64,000 bases of DNA from Hasllibacter sp. MH4015. Lineage in GTDB: Bacteria; Pseudomonadota; Alphaproteobacteria; Rhodobacterales; Rhodobacteraceae. Shown piece after piece: positions 55,739 through 64,000 of this stretch. The stretch's first letter is position 1. Each line of letters opens with the position of its first letter. The notes under the pieces are model-generated. The model was not told where the DNA came from and did not search any database. It saw only the letters and a program-made list of their open reading frames with translations. The translations under genes and the position numbers were made by a program. Where the stretch lies: contig NZ_JAHTBK010000001.1 in assembly GCF_020177575.1 (NCBI RefSeq), positions 992,001-1,056,000 on the forward strand. The letters run 5' to 3'.

Positions 55739-57363
55739 CGCTTGTGGATCACCGCGACCTGGTGCCGGGCGCTGCGGTCATAATTCTCCTGGAACACGAA
55801 ACAGCCCGAGATGTCGGGGACTAGCGCATTGAATTCTTCCCCGATCTCCGGATTGGAGTGTTTGAATTTCCGCGTGCGTTGGAATTCGTCGAACAAGTCG
55901 CCGGTCTTCGTGATCCCGCGCTGCTCCATCACGCCCGGTTGCCAGCGCAGATCCTCGATAATGTAGAGCCCGCCGGATTTCAGGCGGGGAAACAGCTCCA
56001 GAAACCCGTTCTGCTGATGGTGTGATGCGTGGGAGGCGTCGTCGATGATGATGTCCATCGCGGGCATCTTGTCGGCCGCCGCCACGATATTCTCGCGCGT
56101 GTCCATGTCACAGCGGAAGAATTCGAACCGCTCGTGTTTGAACCAGGAGAAATCTGATACGTCGAGGCCGTGGATCTTGGCGGTGCTGAAGAAATCGAGC
56201 CACATGCGGATCGACGGGCAATCCCGTGTCTCGCGATCCTTGCTGATCGAATGCTCCGGCCCCCCGATCAGCAGCCCCATCTCCAGGAAATTGATCTTTC
56301 GGTTGGCGTAGGGCCAGAAGAGCATCTGGTACAACTCGGTGTAGCGGTGCTTGCTCGGACCCTTGTCCGATCCATAAAGTGCCGCAAGATCGGACAGGTT
56401 GTGCAGCCGCCCATCCGCAAGGTGACGTTCCACCATGCCGGGGACGACGAATTTGCGATGCGCCCAGGCCAGGACCTCGCCATAGGTGTCGATGAATTCA
56501 CGCGTCACCTTCTTGCCGAAGAGATGCTCGATATTCATCACCGCCGCATACCCGACGGACGGGTGGTGGCGCAGGATCGTACCGAAGGTGTGGTAGTGGG
56601 CGATGGCGATGTCTTCGCCACTGGGCACGCCATGGGCCTGCACGTTGTAATTGATCGCCTGACGGCCTTGTGTGAACTTCGCCCCGATCCGACGGATGGT
56701 GATGGGATAGATCGTCTGATCCAGCCCCTCGCGCGCATCGTCGAACCCGTCGGCATGGTCCAGCTTCAGGCAATCGGCCAGCCATGCCTCCCCGAAATGT
56801 TCTTTCGTCTTGCCAATGGGCTTCTCGCGGAAGATCGAAAAGCCGCCGTTGAAATAGGGCGGAAGCTCCAGCTTGCGACCGGCAAGAAGGGCGATCCGCT
56901 CCTCCGGCAGGTCCATGCCGAAGAACTCGTAGACCTCGCGCCACGCCTCGGGGCTGTTGAGCGCGCCGAAGCTGTAATCGGCGACGCAGGCCAGCACTTC
57001 GCCGTCGCCCAATTCCGCCTCGAAATCCACCGGCTTCATCATCACCATATCGGTGTCGAGGTAGACGGAGATGTCGCAATCGCGCTTCTGGGCCTTGGCG
57101 AGATTCTTGTTGCCCACGGGCCAGGGCCGTGACCACGGGTTCGGGTCATCGGGGCCGGTATCGGGCAGGGGGACCAGCGTGACCTTGCAGCGCTTGAGAA
57201 AGGATTTCACGAAGCTCGACAGCTCGTAATCCTGCCGATGATACGCGATGACGGGGGTTGATTTCGGCATGTGGCGCCGGATCGAGGCGGCCAGCAGACA
57301 GGCCTGCGCTTCCAGCTTTTCGCCGTCCACGACGAAAAACAGACACAGTTTCGATTTCGCCAT
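55735..57363 (-). CDS. Glycosyltransferase-methyltransferase fusion protein
   Basis: The 542-residue protein has two catalytic domains. Residues 1-300 are a GT-A-like glycosyltransferase with metal-binding DTD (103-105 in VYLDTDMVMMKP) and a later FNGGFSIFRE segment. From about 325 comes a class I SAM methyltransferase of the CmcI/macrocin O-methyltransferase type: LYGSDKGPSKHRYTELYQMLF, FLEMGLLIGGPEHS, HGLDVSDF, IIIDDASHASHHQQNGFLELFPRL. It may add and then methylate a sugar on a polysaccharide or glycan. The start at 57363 (MAKSKLCLFF) follows relatives. It stands alone, not in a polysaccharide cluster. Confidence 0.85.
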   Translation of the reverse strand: MAKSKLCLFFVVDGEKLEAQACLLAASIRRHMPKSTPVIAYHRQDYELSSFVKSFLKRCKVTLVPLPDTGPDDPNPWSRPWPVGNKNLAKAQKRDCDISVYLDTDMVMMKPVDFEAELGDGEVLACVADYSFGALNSPEAWREVYEFFGMDLPEERIALLAGRKLELPPYFNGGFSIFREKPIGKTKEHFGEAWLADCLKLDHADGFDDAREGLDQTIYPITIRRIGAKFTQGRQAINYNVQAHGVPSGEDIAIAHYHTFGTILRHHPSVGYAAVMNIEHLFGKKVTREFIDTYGEVLAWAHRKFVVPGMVERHLADGRLHNLSDLAALYGSDKGPSKHRYTELYQMLFWPYANRKINFLEMGLLIGGPEHSISKDRETRDCPSIRMWLDFFSTAKIHGLDVSDFSWFKHERFEFFRCDMDTRENIVAAADKMPAMDIIIDDASHASHHQQNGFLELFPRLKSGGLYIIEDLRWQPGVMEQRGITKTGDLFDEFQRTRKFKHSNPEIGEEFNALVPDISGCFVFQENYDRSARHQVAVIHKR

Positions 57364-57623
57364 GGTCCCGCTCCGTAACCCCGCCGCGCTGCCCGCACCA
57401 TCGATGCGCGTGGCGGCCTTTTCTCGCGCGCTTGGATGCGCGCCTGTGTCATTGCGCGAAACCCTAGCCGCACAGCACCCCGTCACGCAACGGATCTGCA
57501 AAGTGATGCCTGTTCGGGGCGGGAACGTGTTGCCGCAAAGCAAGGGCCATGGACGCCGCCGGGGCAGGCTGGTATCGGGCGGAGCATCCAGAACGTGCGC
57601 GTGATGACCAGGGGGATCGGGAC

Positions 57624-58673
57624 ATGAGCGACGGGCCAAAACCGGGGCTGACCTATGCACAGGCAGGTGTTGATATCGACGCGGGCAACGCGCTTGTGGA
57701 TCGAATCAAACCAGCCGCCGCGGCCACGACACGTCCCGGCGTCATGGCGGGCCTTGGCGGGTTCGGCGCGCTCTTCGACCTCAAGGCGGCGGGCTATCAC
57801 GATCCGGTTCTGGTGGCGGCGACCGACGGGGTCGGCACGAAGCTCAAGATCGCCATCGACACCGGCCAATTCGACACGATTGGCGTCGACCTTGTGGCGA
57901 TGTGTGTGAACGACCTGGTGTGCCAAGGCGCGGAGCCTTTGTTTTTCCTGGATTATTTCGCCACGGGCAAGCTGGAGGTCGAGGCCGCTTCGACCATCGT
58001 TGAAGGCATAGCGGCGGGCTGCAAGGCGTCCGGCTGCGCGCTGATCGGGGGGGAGACGGCGGAAATGCCGGGCATGTACGCGCCGGGCGATTTTGACCTC
58101 GCAGGCTTTGCCGTGGGTGCGATGGAGCGTGGCGCGGCCTTGCCCGCCGGTGTGGCCGAGGGTGATATTCTCTTGGGCCTTGCCTCGGATGGGGTGCATT
58201 CCAACGGATATTCGCTTGTTCGACGGGTGGTTGAGCGTTCGGGTCTGGGCTGGGATGCACCGGCGCCGTTCGCGCAGACCACCCTCGGCGCGGCCCTTCT
58301 GGCGCCCACACGGCTTTATGTCACCCAAGCCCTCGCGGCGATCCGCATCGGCGGGGTCCACGCGCTCGCCCATATCACGGGCGGCGGGCTGACGGAAAAC
58401 CTGCCGCGTGTTCTGCCCGACGGCCTCGGGGCGGAAATCGACCTCAGCGCGTGGCCGCTTCCGCCTGTGTTCGGCTGGCTGGCATCGGAAGGGGGGCTTG
58501 CAACGGACGAGATGCTCAAGACCTTCAACTCCGGGATCGGCATGGTCCTTGCCGTTTCGCCGGATCGCGCGAAGGACGTCACGCAAGCCCTTGAAGAAGC
58601 GGGCGAAACCGTGTTCCGGATCGGCCATATCGCGGCTGGGGAGGGTGTGCGCTATTCCGGCAGCCTGAAATGA
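57624..58673 (+). CDS. purM: Phosphoribosylformylglycinamidine cyclo-ligase
   Basis: The 349-residue PurM (AIR synthetase) makes 5-aminoimidazole ribotide from FGAM with ATP. Signatures are [62 protein letters not shown] and [19 protein letters not shown] 57624 follows AGGGGG by eight bases. Its stop overlaps purN (ATGA). The 260-base gap upstream is shared with the divergent fusion gene. Confidence 0.97.
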   Translation: MSDGPKPGLTYAQAGVDIDAGNALVDRIKPAAAATTRPGVMAGLGGFGALFDLKAAGYHDPVLVAATDGVGTKLKIAIDTGQFDTIGVDLVAMCVNDLVCQGAEPLFFLDYFATGKLEVEAASTIVEGIAAGCKASGCALIGGETAEMPGMYAPGDFDLAGFAVGAMERGAALPAGVAEGDILLGLASDGVHSNGYSLVRRVVERSGLGWDAPAPFAQTTLGAALLAPTRLYVTQALAAIRIGGVHALAHITGGGLTENLPRVLPDGLGAEIDLSAWPLPPVFGWLASEGGLATDEMLKTFNSGIGMVLAVSPDRAKDVTQALEEAGETVFRIGHIAAGEGVRYSGSLK

Positions 58674-59272
58674 CGAAACGGGTCGCGATCCTGATTTCGG
58701 GCGGCGGGTCCAACATGGTGGCGCTTGCCCGCTCCATGCACGGCAATCACCCGGCGCGGCCCTGTCTCGTGATGTCCAACGTGGCGGGGGCAGGCGGGCT
58801 GGCCAAGGCGCGCGATCTCGGCATTCAGACGGCGGTCGTGGATCACCGCCCATTCGGAAAAGACCGCGCCGGGTTCGAGGCGGAGTTGCATAAGGCGCTC
58901 GCCGCCGCCGCACCCGACATCATCTGCCTTGCGGGGTTCATGCGCATCCTGACCGCCGATTTCGTGTCAAAATGGAACGGTCGGATGCTCAACATCCACC
59001 CCTCACTCCTACCGAAATACAAGGGCCTCCACACCCACGCCCGCGCGATCGAGGCGGGCGACGGGGAGGCGGGCTGCACCGTGCATGAGGTCACGGCCTC
59101 CCTCGACGATGGTCCTATTCTTGGACAGGCCCGCGCGCCGATCCTACCGGGCGACACCCCTGACACTTTGGCCGCCCGCATCCTGCCTCTCGAACACAGC
59201 CTTTACCCTGCCGTCCTGCGCCGCTTCGCCGATGGCGATCGGACGCCTCTGTTCCTGCCGGGAAGCGATTGA
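58670..59272 (+). CDS. purN: Phosphoribosylglycinamide formyltransferase
   Basis: The 200-residue enzyme formylates GAR with 10-formyl-THF. The catalytic region [23 protein letters not shown] and the [17 protein letters not shown] motif (with the conserved Asp) are present. It overlaps purM by four bases, the standard purMN pair. Confidence 0.97.
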   Translation: MTKRVAILISGGGSNMVALARSMHGNHPARPCLVMSNVAGAGGLAKARDLGIQTAVVDHRPFGKDRAGFEAELHKALAAAAPDIICLAGFMRILTADFVSKWNGRMLNIHPSLLPKYKGLHTHARAIEAGDGEAGCTVHEVTASLDDGPILGQARAPILPGDTPDTLAARILPLEHSLYPAVLRRFADGDRTPLFLPGSD

Positions 59273-59377
59273 TCGCGCGTCCTAAGTCATTCCCCCCGGG
59301 CCTCCCTTTTCATCGGCGCTCTCCTCCTCTATCACGCTTCCACGGCCTATTTCCCCAGCAAGAAAACTCCTCATTCC

Positions 59378-60538
59378 GTGCCCAATACCCTGACCACCAC
59401 CGCCGCACTGGCCGAGTTTTGCGCCCGTGCCGCCGATGCCCCCTATGTGACCGTCGACACCGAATTCCTGCGGGAACGCACCTATTTCGCACAGCTTTGC
59501 CTCGTTCAACTGGCATTGCCGGGCACCGATGATTCCGATGCCGTCCTTGTTGATCCACTGGCGGACGGCATGTCGCTTGACCCGCTTTACGATCTGTTTC
59601 GAAGTCCCGACGTGGTGAAGGTCTTTCACGCCGCCCGGCAGGACCTTGAGATCTTTCATGTCGAAGGTGGCGTCGTTCCCGCGCCGCTGTTCGACACGCA
59701 AGTGGCCGCGATGGTCTGTGGCTTCGGCGATCAAGTGGGCTACGAGACACTGGTGCGCCGGATCGCCAAGGCGAGCCTCGACAAATCCTCGCGCTTCACG
59801 GATTGGTCACGCCGCCCGTTGTCGGACGCGCAGAAGACCTATGCGCTGGCCGATGTCACCCATCTGCGCCAGATCTACGAATACCTCTCGGCGGAATTGG
59901 CGCGGACCGGCCGCACACATTGGTTGGAGGAGGAGCTTGCCTATCTCACCAATGCCGACAATTACGTGGTCGACCCCGAGGAGGCGTGGCGCCGGCTGAA
60001 GCTGCGGTCGAATTCGGGCCGGATGCTGGCGATTGCCAAGGAACTGGCGGCCTTCCGCGAGCGCTATGCGCAGGAACGCAACGTGCCGCGCAACCGGATC
60101 GTGAAGGATGATGCCTTGGTGGAGCTGGCCTCGACCAAGCCGAAATCCGTGCAGGACCTTGGAAAATCACGACTCTTGCTGCGCGATGCCCGGAAGGGTG
60201 CCATTGCCGAAGGGCTGGTGGCCGCCGTTGCGCGGGGTCTCGCCGTGCCCAACTCAGAGCTGCCGAAACCAGCACCGGGCAAGGACCGGTCCAACCTCAA
60301 CCCCGCGCTTGCCGATCTGCTGCGCGTGCTTCTGAAGGCCAAGGCGGAAGAGGCGAACGTGGCCCCGAAGCTGCTCGCATCCTCCAGCGACCTGGATGAC
60401 ATCGCATCGGGCCACGTGGAAGGGGCATGGTCCCACGGATGGCGACACGAAGTGTTCGGGGCAGACGCCGAACGTTTGCTGCGCGGTGAGATTGCCCTGT
60501 CGGCGAAAGGCCAGAAGGTGAAGATCGTCGCGGTCTGA
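59378..60538 (+). CDS. rnd: Ribonuclease D
   Basis: The 386-residue DEDD 3'-5' exonuclease trims tRNA precursors. Catalytic motifs are VDTEFLRERTYFAQLCLVQLA (Asp-Glu), KVFHAARQDLEIFH (Asp) and KTYALADVTHLRQIYEYL (Asp/Tyr). An HRDC domain follows at about residues 205-290 (LAIAKELAAFRERYAQERNVPRNRIVKDDALVELA). The start is a GTG at 59378; no closer ATG gives a full domain. It faces the lipoprotein gene five bases away. Confidence 0.93.
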   Translation: MPNTLTTTAALAEFCARAADAPYVTVDTEFLRERTYFAQLCLVQLALPGTDDSDAVLVDPLADGMSLDPLYDLFRSPDVVKVFHAARQDLEIFHVEGGVVPAPLFDTQVAAMVCGFGDQVGYETLVRRIAKASLDKSSRFTDWSRRPLSDAQKTYALADVTHLRQIYEYLSAELARTGRTHWLEEELAYLTNADNYVVDPEEAWRRLKLRSNSGRMLAIAKELAAFRERYAQERNVPRNRIVKDDALVELASTKPKSVQDLGKSRLLLRDARKGAIAEGLVAAVARGLAVPNSELPKPAPGKDRSNLNPALADLLRVLLKAKAEEANVAPKLLASSSDLDDIASGHVEGAWSHGWRHEVFGADAERLLRGEIALSAKGQKVKIVAV

Positions 60539-60543
60539 ACGGA

Positions 60544-60981
60544 TCAGCGCCGCGAGACGGAGCGGCGATTGTTCTGCGCGATCACGGTGATGGTCCGAAT
60601 GCCCGCCAGCTCCCCGAAACTCAACGAGACACCCGCCACGATCTCTTGCAGACCGGGTGTCGCGTTGTCCAATGGCGGGGCGGCCCGGAAGTCGTAGACC
60701 AGCGAATTCGGCGTACGTTCCACAAGAACCAGTTCCGCCTCGTAGAACCCCTGCAACCCGGTCACGCCGGTGGCGCGCACGATGGCGCCGGAATTGGTTT
60801 GCTCCACGGACAATTGCGTGATTTCACCCACAAGCCCGCGCGGGTCGATCACCGTGCCGTCCACCGGATCGACCTGGATGCGCTGTTCGCGATCGCCCCC
60901 GAACCAGTTGAGCGGATTGAGGTTGCTGTTACAGGCCCCCAGCGACAGGATCACGGACAGGACAATCAGGCTGCGCAACAT
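60544..60981 (-). CDS. Small lipoprotein of unknown function
   Basis: The 145-residue protein has a signal peptide with lipobox LGAC (MLRSLIVLSVILSLGACNSN), so lipid attachment is expected at Cys18. The mature chain is beta-rich with repeated Val/Ile motifs (GVTGLQGFYEAELVLVERTPNSLVYDF) and ends in Arg/Ser. No family is recognised, though similar lipoproteins occur in Rhodobacteraceae. The start at 60981 leaves 20 bases for a leader. Confidence 0.75.
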   Translation of the reverse strand: MLRSLIVLSVILSLGACNSNLNPLNWFGGDREQRIQVDPVDGTVIDPRGLVGEITQLSVEQTNSGAIVRATGVTGLQGFYEAELVLVERTPNSLVYDFRAAPPLDNATPGLQEIVAGVSLSFGELAGIRTITVIAQNNRRSVSRR

Positions 60982-61125
60982 GGGGTGGTCTCTTTTCGGC
61001 AAACGCGTCGGTGTCTTTGCCTAGCCCATTGCCAGCGTGTTGGGAAGTGCGCGCGCCCGCCCTTTACCTTGCACGGCCCGCGGCTTACCTCAGGGGCAAC
61101 ATACGCACCTCGGGAAAGGGTCGGA

Positions 61126-61536
61126 ATGGCCAGCGAAGCCTTTGAAGAAATTGCCGAAACCTTTGACTTCCTTGACGATTGGGAAGACCGCTATCGCCAT
61201 GTCATCGAATTGGGCAAGGCCATGCCTCCGATGGACGACGCGGTAAAAGTCCCCGCAACCAAGGTCGACGGCTGCGCATCGCAGGTCTGGATCCTGCCGC
61301 GTCTGGAGGGGAAGACCTTTGATTTTCAGGGCGACAGCGACGCGATCATCGTGCGCGGGCTGATCGCGGTTCTGCACGCACTTTATGGCGGGTTGCCGGT
61401 GGATGAGGTTCTGGAGGTCGATGCCGGGGCCGAATTGGCGCGGCTGGGGCTGGACGAACACCTGTCCTCGCAACGCTCCAACGGCGTGCGCGCGATGGTG
61501 GAGCGGATCCGCCTGCTGGCATCGGACGCCGCCTAG
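61126..61536 (+). CDS. sufE: Cysteine desulfuration protein SufE
   Basis: The 136-residue protein accepts sulfur from a cysteine desulfurase for Fe-S cluster assembly through Cys50 (KVDGCASQVWILP). IAETFDFLDDWEDRYRHVIELGKAMPPM is the family N-terminus. AAAGGG precedes the ATG. No suf genes are adjacent. Confidence 0.96.
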   Translation: MASEAFEEIAETFDFLDDWEDRYRHVIELGKAMPPMDDAVKVPATKVDGCASQVWILPRLEGKTFDFQGDSDAIIVRGLIAVLHALYGGLPVDEVLEVDAGAELARLGLDEHLSSQRSNGVRAMVERIRLLASDAA

Positions 61537-61557
61537 GGCACGACGATACTGGCCAAA

Positions 61558-61587
61558 GCAAAACGGCCACCCGAATGGGGTGACCGT
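61558..61587 (-). terminator. Intrinsic terminator between sufE and gltA
   Basis: On the reverse strand ACGGTCACCCC-ATTC-GGGTGGCCGT forms a 9-pair stem with one mismatch, followed by TTTTGCTTT. It lies 26 bases after the gltA stop and may also serve sufE from the other side. Confidence 0.75.
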
Positions 61588-61612
61588 CTGTCGTTCTAAA
61601 AGGGTTTTCGAC

Positions 61613-62905
61613 CTACCGCTTTTCGATCGGTACGTAATCCCGCATCGTCTCACCCATATAGAGCTGCCGGGGCCGCCCGATCTTGAGCGCCGGATCGGCC
61701 AACTGCTCTTTCCACTGCGAAATCCAGCCCACGGTGCGCGACAGCGCGAAGATCGGGGTGAACATCGAGGTGGGGAAGCCCATCGCCTCCAGGATGATGC
61801 CGGAGTAGAAATCGACATTCGGGAACAGCTTCTTGTCCGAGAAATACGGATCGTCGAGCGCGGCCTTCTCCAGCGCCTTGGCGACCTGCAGCTTCGGGTT
61901 GTTCTCGACCCCCAGAAGCTCCAGCACCTCGTCCGCGGATTTCTTCATCACCGTCGCGCGGGGATCGAAGTTCTTGTAGACGCGGTGGCCAAAGCCCATC
62001 AGGCGGTAATCGTCGTTCTTGTCCTTGGCCCGCGCGATGAATTCCGGGATGCGGTCCACCGAACCGATCTCCTCCAGCATCTCAAGGCAGGCCTGGTTCG
62101 CGCCGCCATGGGCCGGCCCCCAGAGGCAGGCAATGCCGGCCGCAATGCACGCGAACGGATTGGCGCCGGAGGAGGACGCCAGACGCACGGTCGAGGTCGA
62201 GGCGTTCTGTTCGTGATCGGCGTGCAGCGTGAAGATGCGGTCCATCGCCGTCTCGAGGATCGGATCGACGACATATTCCTCGGCCGGGACGGCAAAGCAC
62301 ATGCGCAGGAAATTCGCCGCGTAGGACAGGTCATTGCGCGGATACACGAAGGGCTGCCCGATCGTGTATTTGTAGGCCCAGGCCGCAATCGTCGGCATCT
62401 TCGCGATCAACCGGTGGGACGCGACCTCTCGCTGGTGCGGGTCGTGGATATCGGTGCTGTCGTGGTAAAACGCGGACATCGCGCCCACGACGCCGACCAT
62501 GACGGCCATCGGGTGCGCATCGCGGCGGAACCCCCGGAAGAAGTTCGCCATCTGCTCGTGCAGCATCGTGTGATTGGTGATGGTGTGCTCGAACTTGTCG
62601 AGTTCCGGCTTGGTCGGCAGGTAGCCGTAGAGCAGCAGGAAGCAGACTTCGAGGTAGTGGGAATGCTCCGCCAACTGATCGATCGGATAACCGCGGTGCA
62701 GAAGCTCCCCCTTGCCGCCGTCGATGAAGGTGATGGACGATTCACACGCCGAGGTGGAGGTGAAGCCGGGATCGTGTGTGAAGACGCCCGCTTGCCCGTA
62801 AAGCTTGCCGATATCAATGACATCCGGGCCGGCGGTCGGTGAATGGATCGGCAGATCGTAGGATTGCCCGTCAACGGTCAAAGTGGCGGTTTTGGTTTCG
62901 GCCAT
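61613..62905 (-). CDS. gltA: Citrate synthase
   Basis: The 430-residue type II enzyme condenses acetyl-CoA and oxaloacetate in the TCA cycle. Catalytic motifs are [16 protein letters not shown] (His), [15 protein letters not shown] (His) and [13 protein letters not shown] (Asp). The start at 62905 ([13 protein letters not shown]) has GAAGGG upstream. A 7-bp hairpin GCCAGCG/CGCTGGC (62931-62948) lies in its leader. The gene lies after gltX. Confidence 0.98.
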   Translation of the reverse strand: MAETKTATLTVDGQSYDLPIHSPTAGPDVIDIGKLYGQAGVFTHDPGFTSTSACESSITFIDGGKGELLHRGYPIDQLAEHSHYLEVCFLLLYGYLPTKPELDKFEHTITNHTMLHEQMANFFRGFRRDAHPMAVMVGVVGAMSAFYHDSTDIHDPHQREVASHRLIAKMPTIAAWAYKYTIGQPFVYPRNDLSYAANFLRMCFAVPAEEYVVDPILETAMDRIFTLHADHEQNASTSTVRLASSSGANPFACIAAGIACLWGPAHGGANQACLEMLEEIGSVDRIPEFIARAKDKNDDYRLMGFGHRVYKNFDPRATVMKKSADEVLELLGVENNPKLQVAKALEKAALDDPYFSDKKLFPNVDFYSGIILEAMGFPTSMFTPIFALSRTVGWISQWKEQLADPALKIGRPRQLYMGETMRDYVPIEKR

Positions 62906-62984
62906 GGTCGTCCCTTCATGCATCTGGCGGGCCAGCGCGTTCGCTGGCTGTGGGGCAGGGGACGTATCCCCCAGGCAACCCCCA

Positions 62985-64000
62985 TCAGTCGCTGAGGGAG
63001 GCCGCATCCGTCAGGCGGCCGAGCGTTTCGTCCCGGCCAATGACAAGCATCATATCGAACACGGAAGGCGTGACGCTGCGCCCGGCCAGCGCCGCACGAA
63101 GCGGGGCAGCCAGCTTGCCGAATTTCAACCCACGGGTGTCTGCGGCGGCGTTCAACACGCCCTCCAGCGTGTCACGGTCCCAGCTAACATTCTGCAACTG
63201 CGTAGTCAATTCCGACAGTATACGACGGGATACAGTATCAAGGGCGCCGCGCGCCTTCTCATCCATGTCGACGGGCCGGTTTATCAATGAAAACCGTCCC
63301 TTATCCAGAAGCTCGGGCAGGGACTTCGCCCGATCCTTGAGGCAATACATCGCGGATGTCAGGCGATCTTTCTGCGCCTGCGAAAGGGAGGACTGCCCCG
63401 TCAGGGCAAGGAAATCGGTGATTTCGGTCACCAGTTCGGCATCTTCGGTCCGCGCGATATGCCAGCCAGCCACATTGCCCAGTTTCTTCATGTCGAGCCG
63501 GGCAGGGGATTTGCCGATCCCATCGAGGTCGAACCAGTCGCGGGCCTGCGCATCGGTGAACAATTCGTCGTCGCCGTGGGACCAGCCAAGGCGCGCGAGG
63601 TAATTGCGCATCGCGGCGGCGGGTATGCCCATCTCGGCGTATTCCATCACACCCGTGGCCCCGTGGCGCTTGGACAGCTTCTTACCATCCTCGCCGTGGA
63701 TCAGCGGAATATGGGCCCAGATCGGCTCCTCCCAACCATTCGCGCTGTAGACCTGGATCTGACGGGCCGCATTGTTGAGGTGATCGTCCCCCCGGATCAC
63801 ATGGGTCACGCCCATATCGTGATCGTCCACCACCACCGCATGCATGTAAGTCGGCGTCCCGTCAGAGCGCAGGAGGATCATGTCGTCGAGCGTGGCATTC
63901 TGGATCGTGACGTCCCCCTGAACCTTGTCAGCGATGAGGGTCTGTCCCTCCCTCGGGGCCTTTAGGCGGATCACGTAAGGGGCGCCTTGGGGATGATCCG
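62985..64000 (-). CDS. gltX: Glutamyl-tRNA synthetase, C-terminal part (cut by window edge)
   Basis: The reverse strand frame is open to the window edge and encodes the last 338 or so residues of a class I Glu-tRNA synthetase. [23 protein letters not shown] and the MSKS-type loop GKKLSKRHG mark the catalytic domain; the C-terminal anticodon-binding domain follows ([37 protein letters not shown]). The HIGH motif and true start lie beyond 64000. It precedes gltA on the same strand, with a 79-base gap. Confidence 0.96.
   Translation of the reverse strand, partial: DHPQGAPYVIRLKAPREGQTLIADKVQGDVTIQNATLDDMILLRSDGTPTYMHAVVVDDHDMGVTHVIRGDDHLNNAARQIQVYSANGWEEPIWAHIPLIHGEDGKKLSKRHGATGVMEYAEMGIPAAAMRNYLARLGWSHGDDELFTDAQARDWFDLDGIGKSPARLDMKKLGNVAGWHIARTEDAELVTEITDFLALTGQSSLSQAQKDRLTSAMYCLKDRAKSLPELLDKGRFSLINRPVDMDEKARGALDTVSRRILSELTTQLQNVSWDRDTLEGVLNAAADTRGLKFGKLAAPLRAALAGRSVTPSVFDMMLVIGRDETLGRLTDAASLSD

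Overview
The window is a G+C-rich chromosomal segment of an alphaproteobacterium, most likely a marine Rhodobacteraceae (Roseobacter-group) bacterium. Pointers to this are a DddP-type DMSP lyase fragment at the left edge, a DmmD/HODM-type haem protein beside it, the run yceD-rpmF-plsX-fabH-ihfA-merR-tRNA-Pro, a long-type dCTP deaminase, a Fur/Mur regulator without zinc cysteines, an OlsB ornithine-lipid acyltransferase, a DUF4167 protein after prfA-prmC, and lptF-lptG-lptD-surA-pdxA-rsmA in one run. No transposase, integrase, phage gene, CRISPR array or rRNA is visible. Both edge genes, dddP (left) and gltX (right), are cut by the window.

Layout. 1-2.7 kb: DMSP and amine genes, then dcd. 2.8-7.3 kb (minus): tRNA-Pro, a MerR regulator with a long Pro-Glu repeat, ihfA, fabH, plsX, rpmF, yceD. 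7.5-13.1 kb: bamE, olsB, a membrane protein, a FemAB-like acyltransferase, and divergent tyrS/anmK. 13.1-16.1 kb: a yqiJ-flotillin operon ending in a cupin gene broken by one missing base. 16.2-21.6 kb: an orphan histidine kinase, eno, a DMT transporter, fur, a TerB-like protein. 21.7-26.5 kb: a second transporter, selO, a nucleoside hydrolase with a small exported partner, VOC and DUF1499 proteins. 26.6-37.2 kb: prfA-prmC-DUF4167 facing the LPS-transport/outer-membrane operon. 37.3-46.4 kb: pepA, holC, a MarC-family protein, an ABC-F ATPase, small regulators and exported proteins, ndk. 46.6-52.6 kb: a complete Mrp cation/proton antiporter operon with mrpA and mrpB fused. 52.7-64 kb: tRNA-Asn, an MBL hydrolase, an EnvZ-like kinase, a CAU-anticodon tRNA, a glycosyltransferase-methyltransferase fusion, purMN, rnd, sufE, gltA and gltX.

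The content is mainly housekeeping: envelope biogenesis (BamE, SurA, LptDFG, OlsB, PlsX, FabH), translation (TyrS, GltX, RF1, PrmC, RsmA, L32), central metabolism (enolase, citrate synthase, PurMN, PdxA) and ion homeostasis (Mrp). Genes are tightly packed, with many 4-base start/stop overlaps. Three convergent pairs end on one shared palindromic CTAG. A dispersed intergenic element (hairpin plus a GGTATTT...AAGCAAAGAGG-like tail) occurs three times. I found no clear new multi-gene system. The most unusual items are the GT-methyltransferase fusion, the Pro-Glu hexanucleotide repeat, the shared CTAG stops, the dispersed element, the frameshifted cupin, the HxlR/APCDD1-like pair and the terminator encoded inside the DUF4112 gene.
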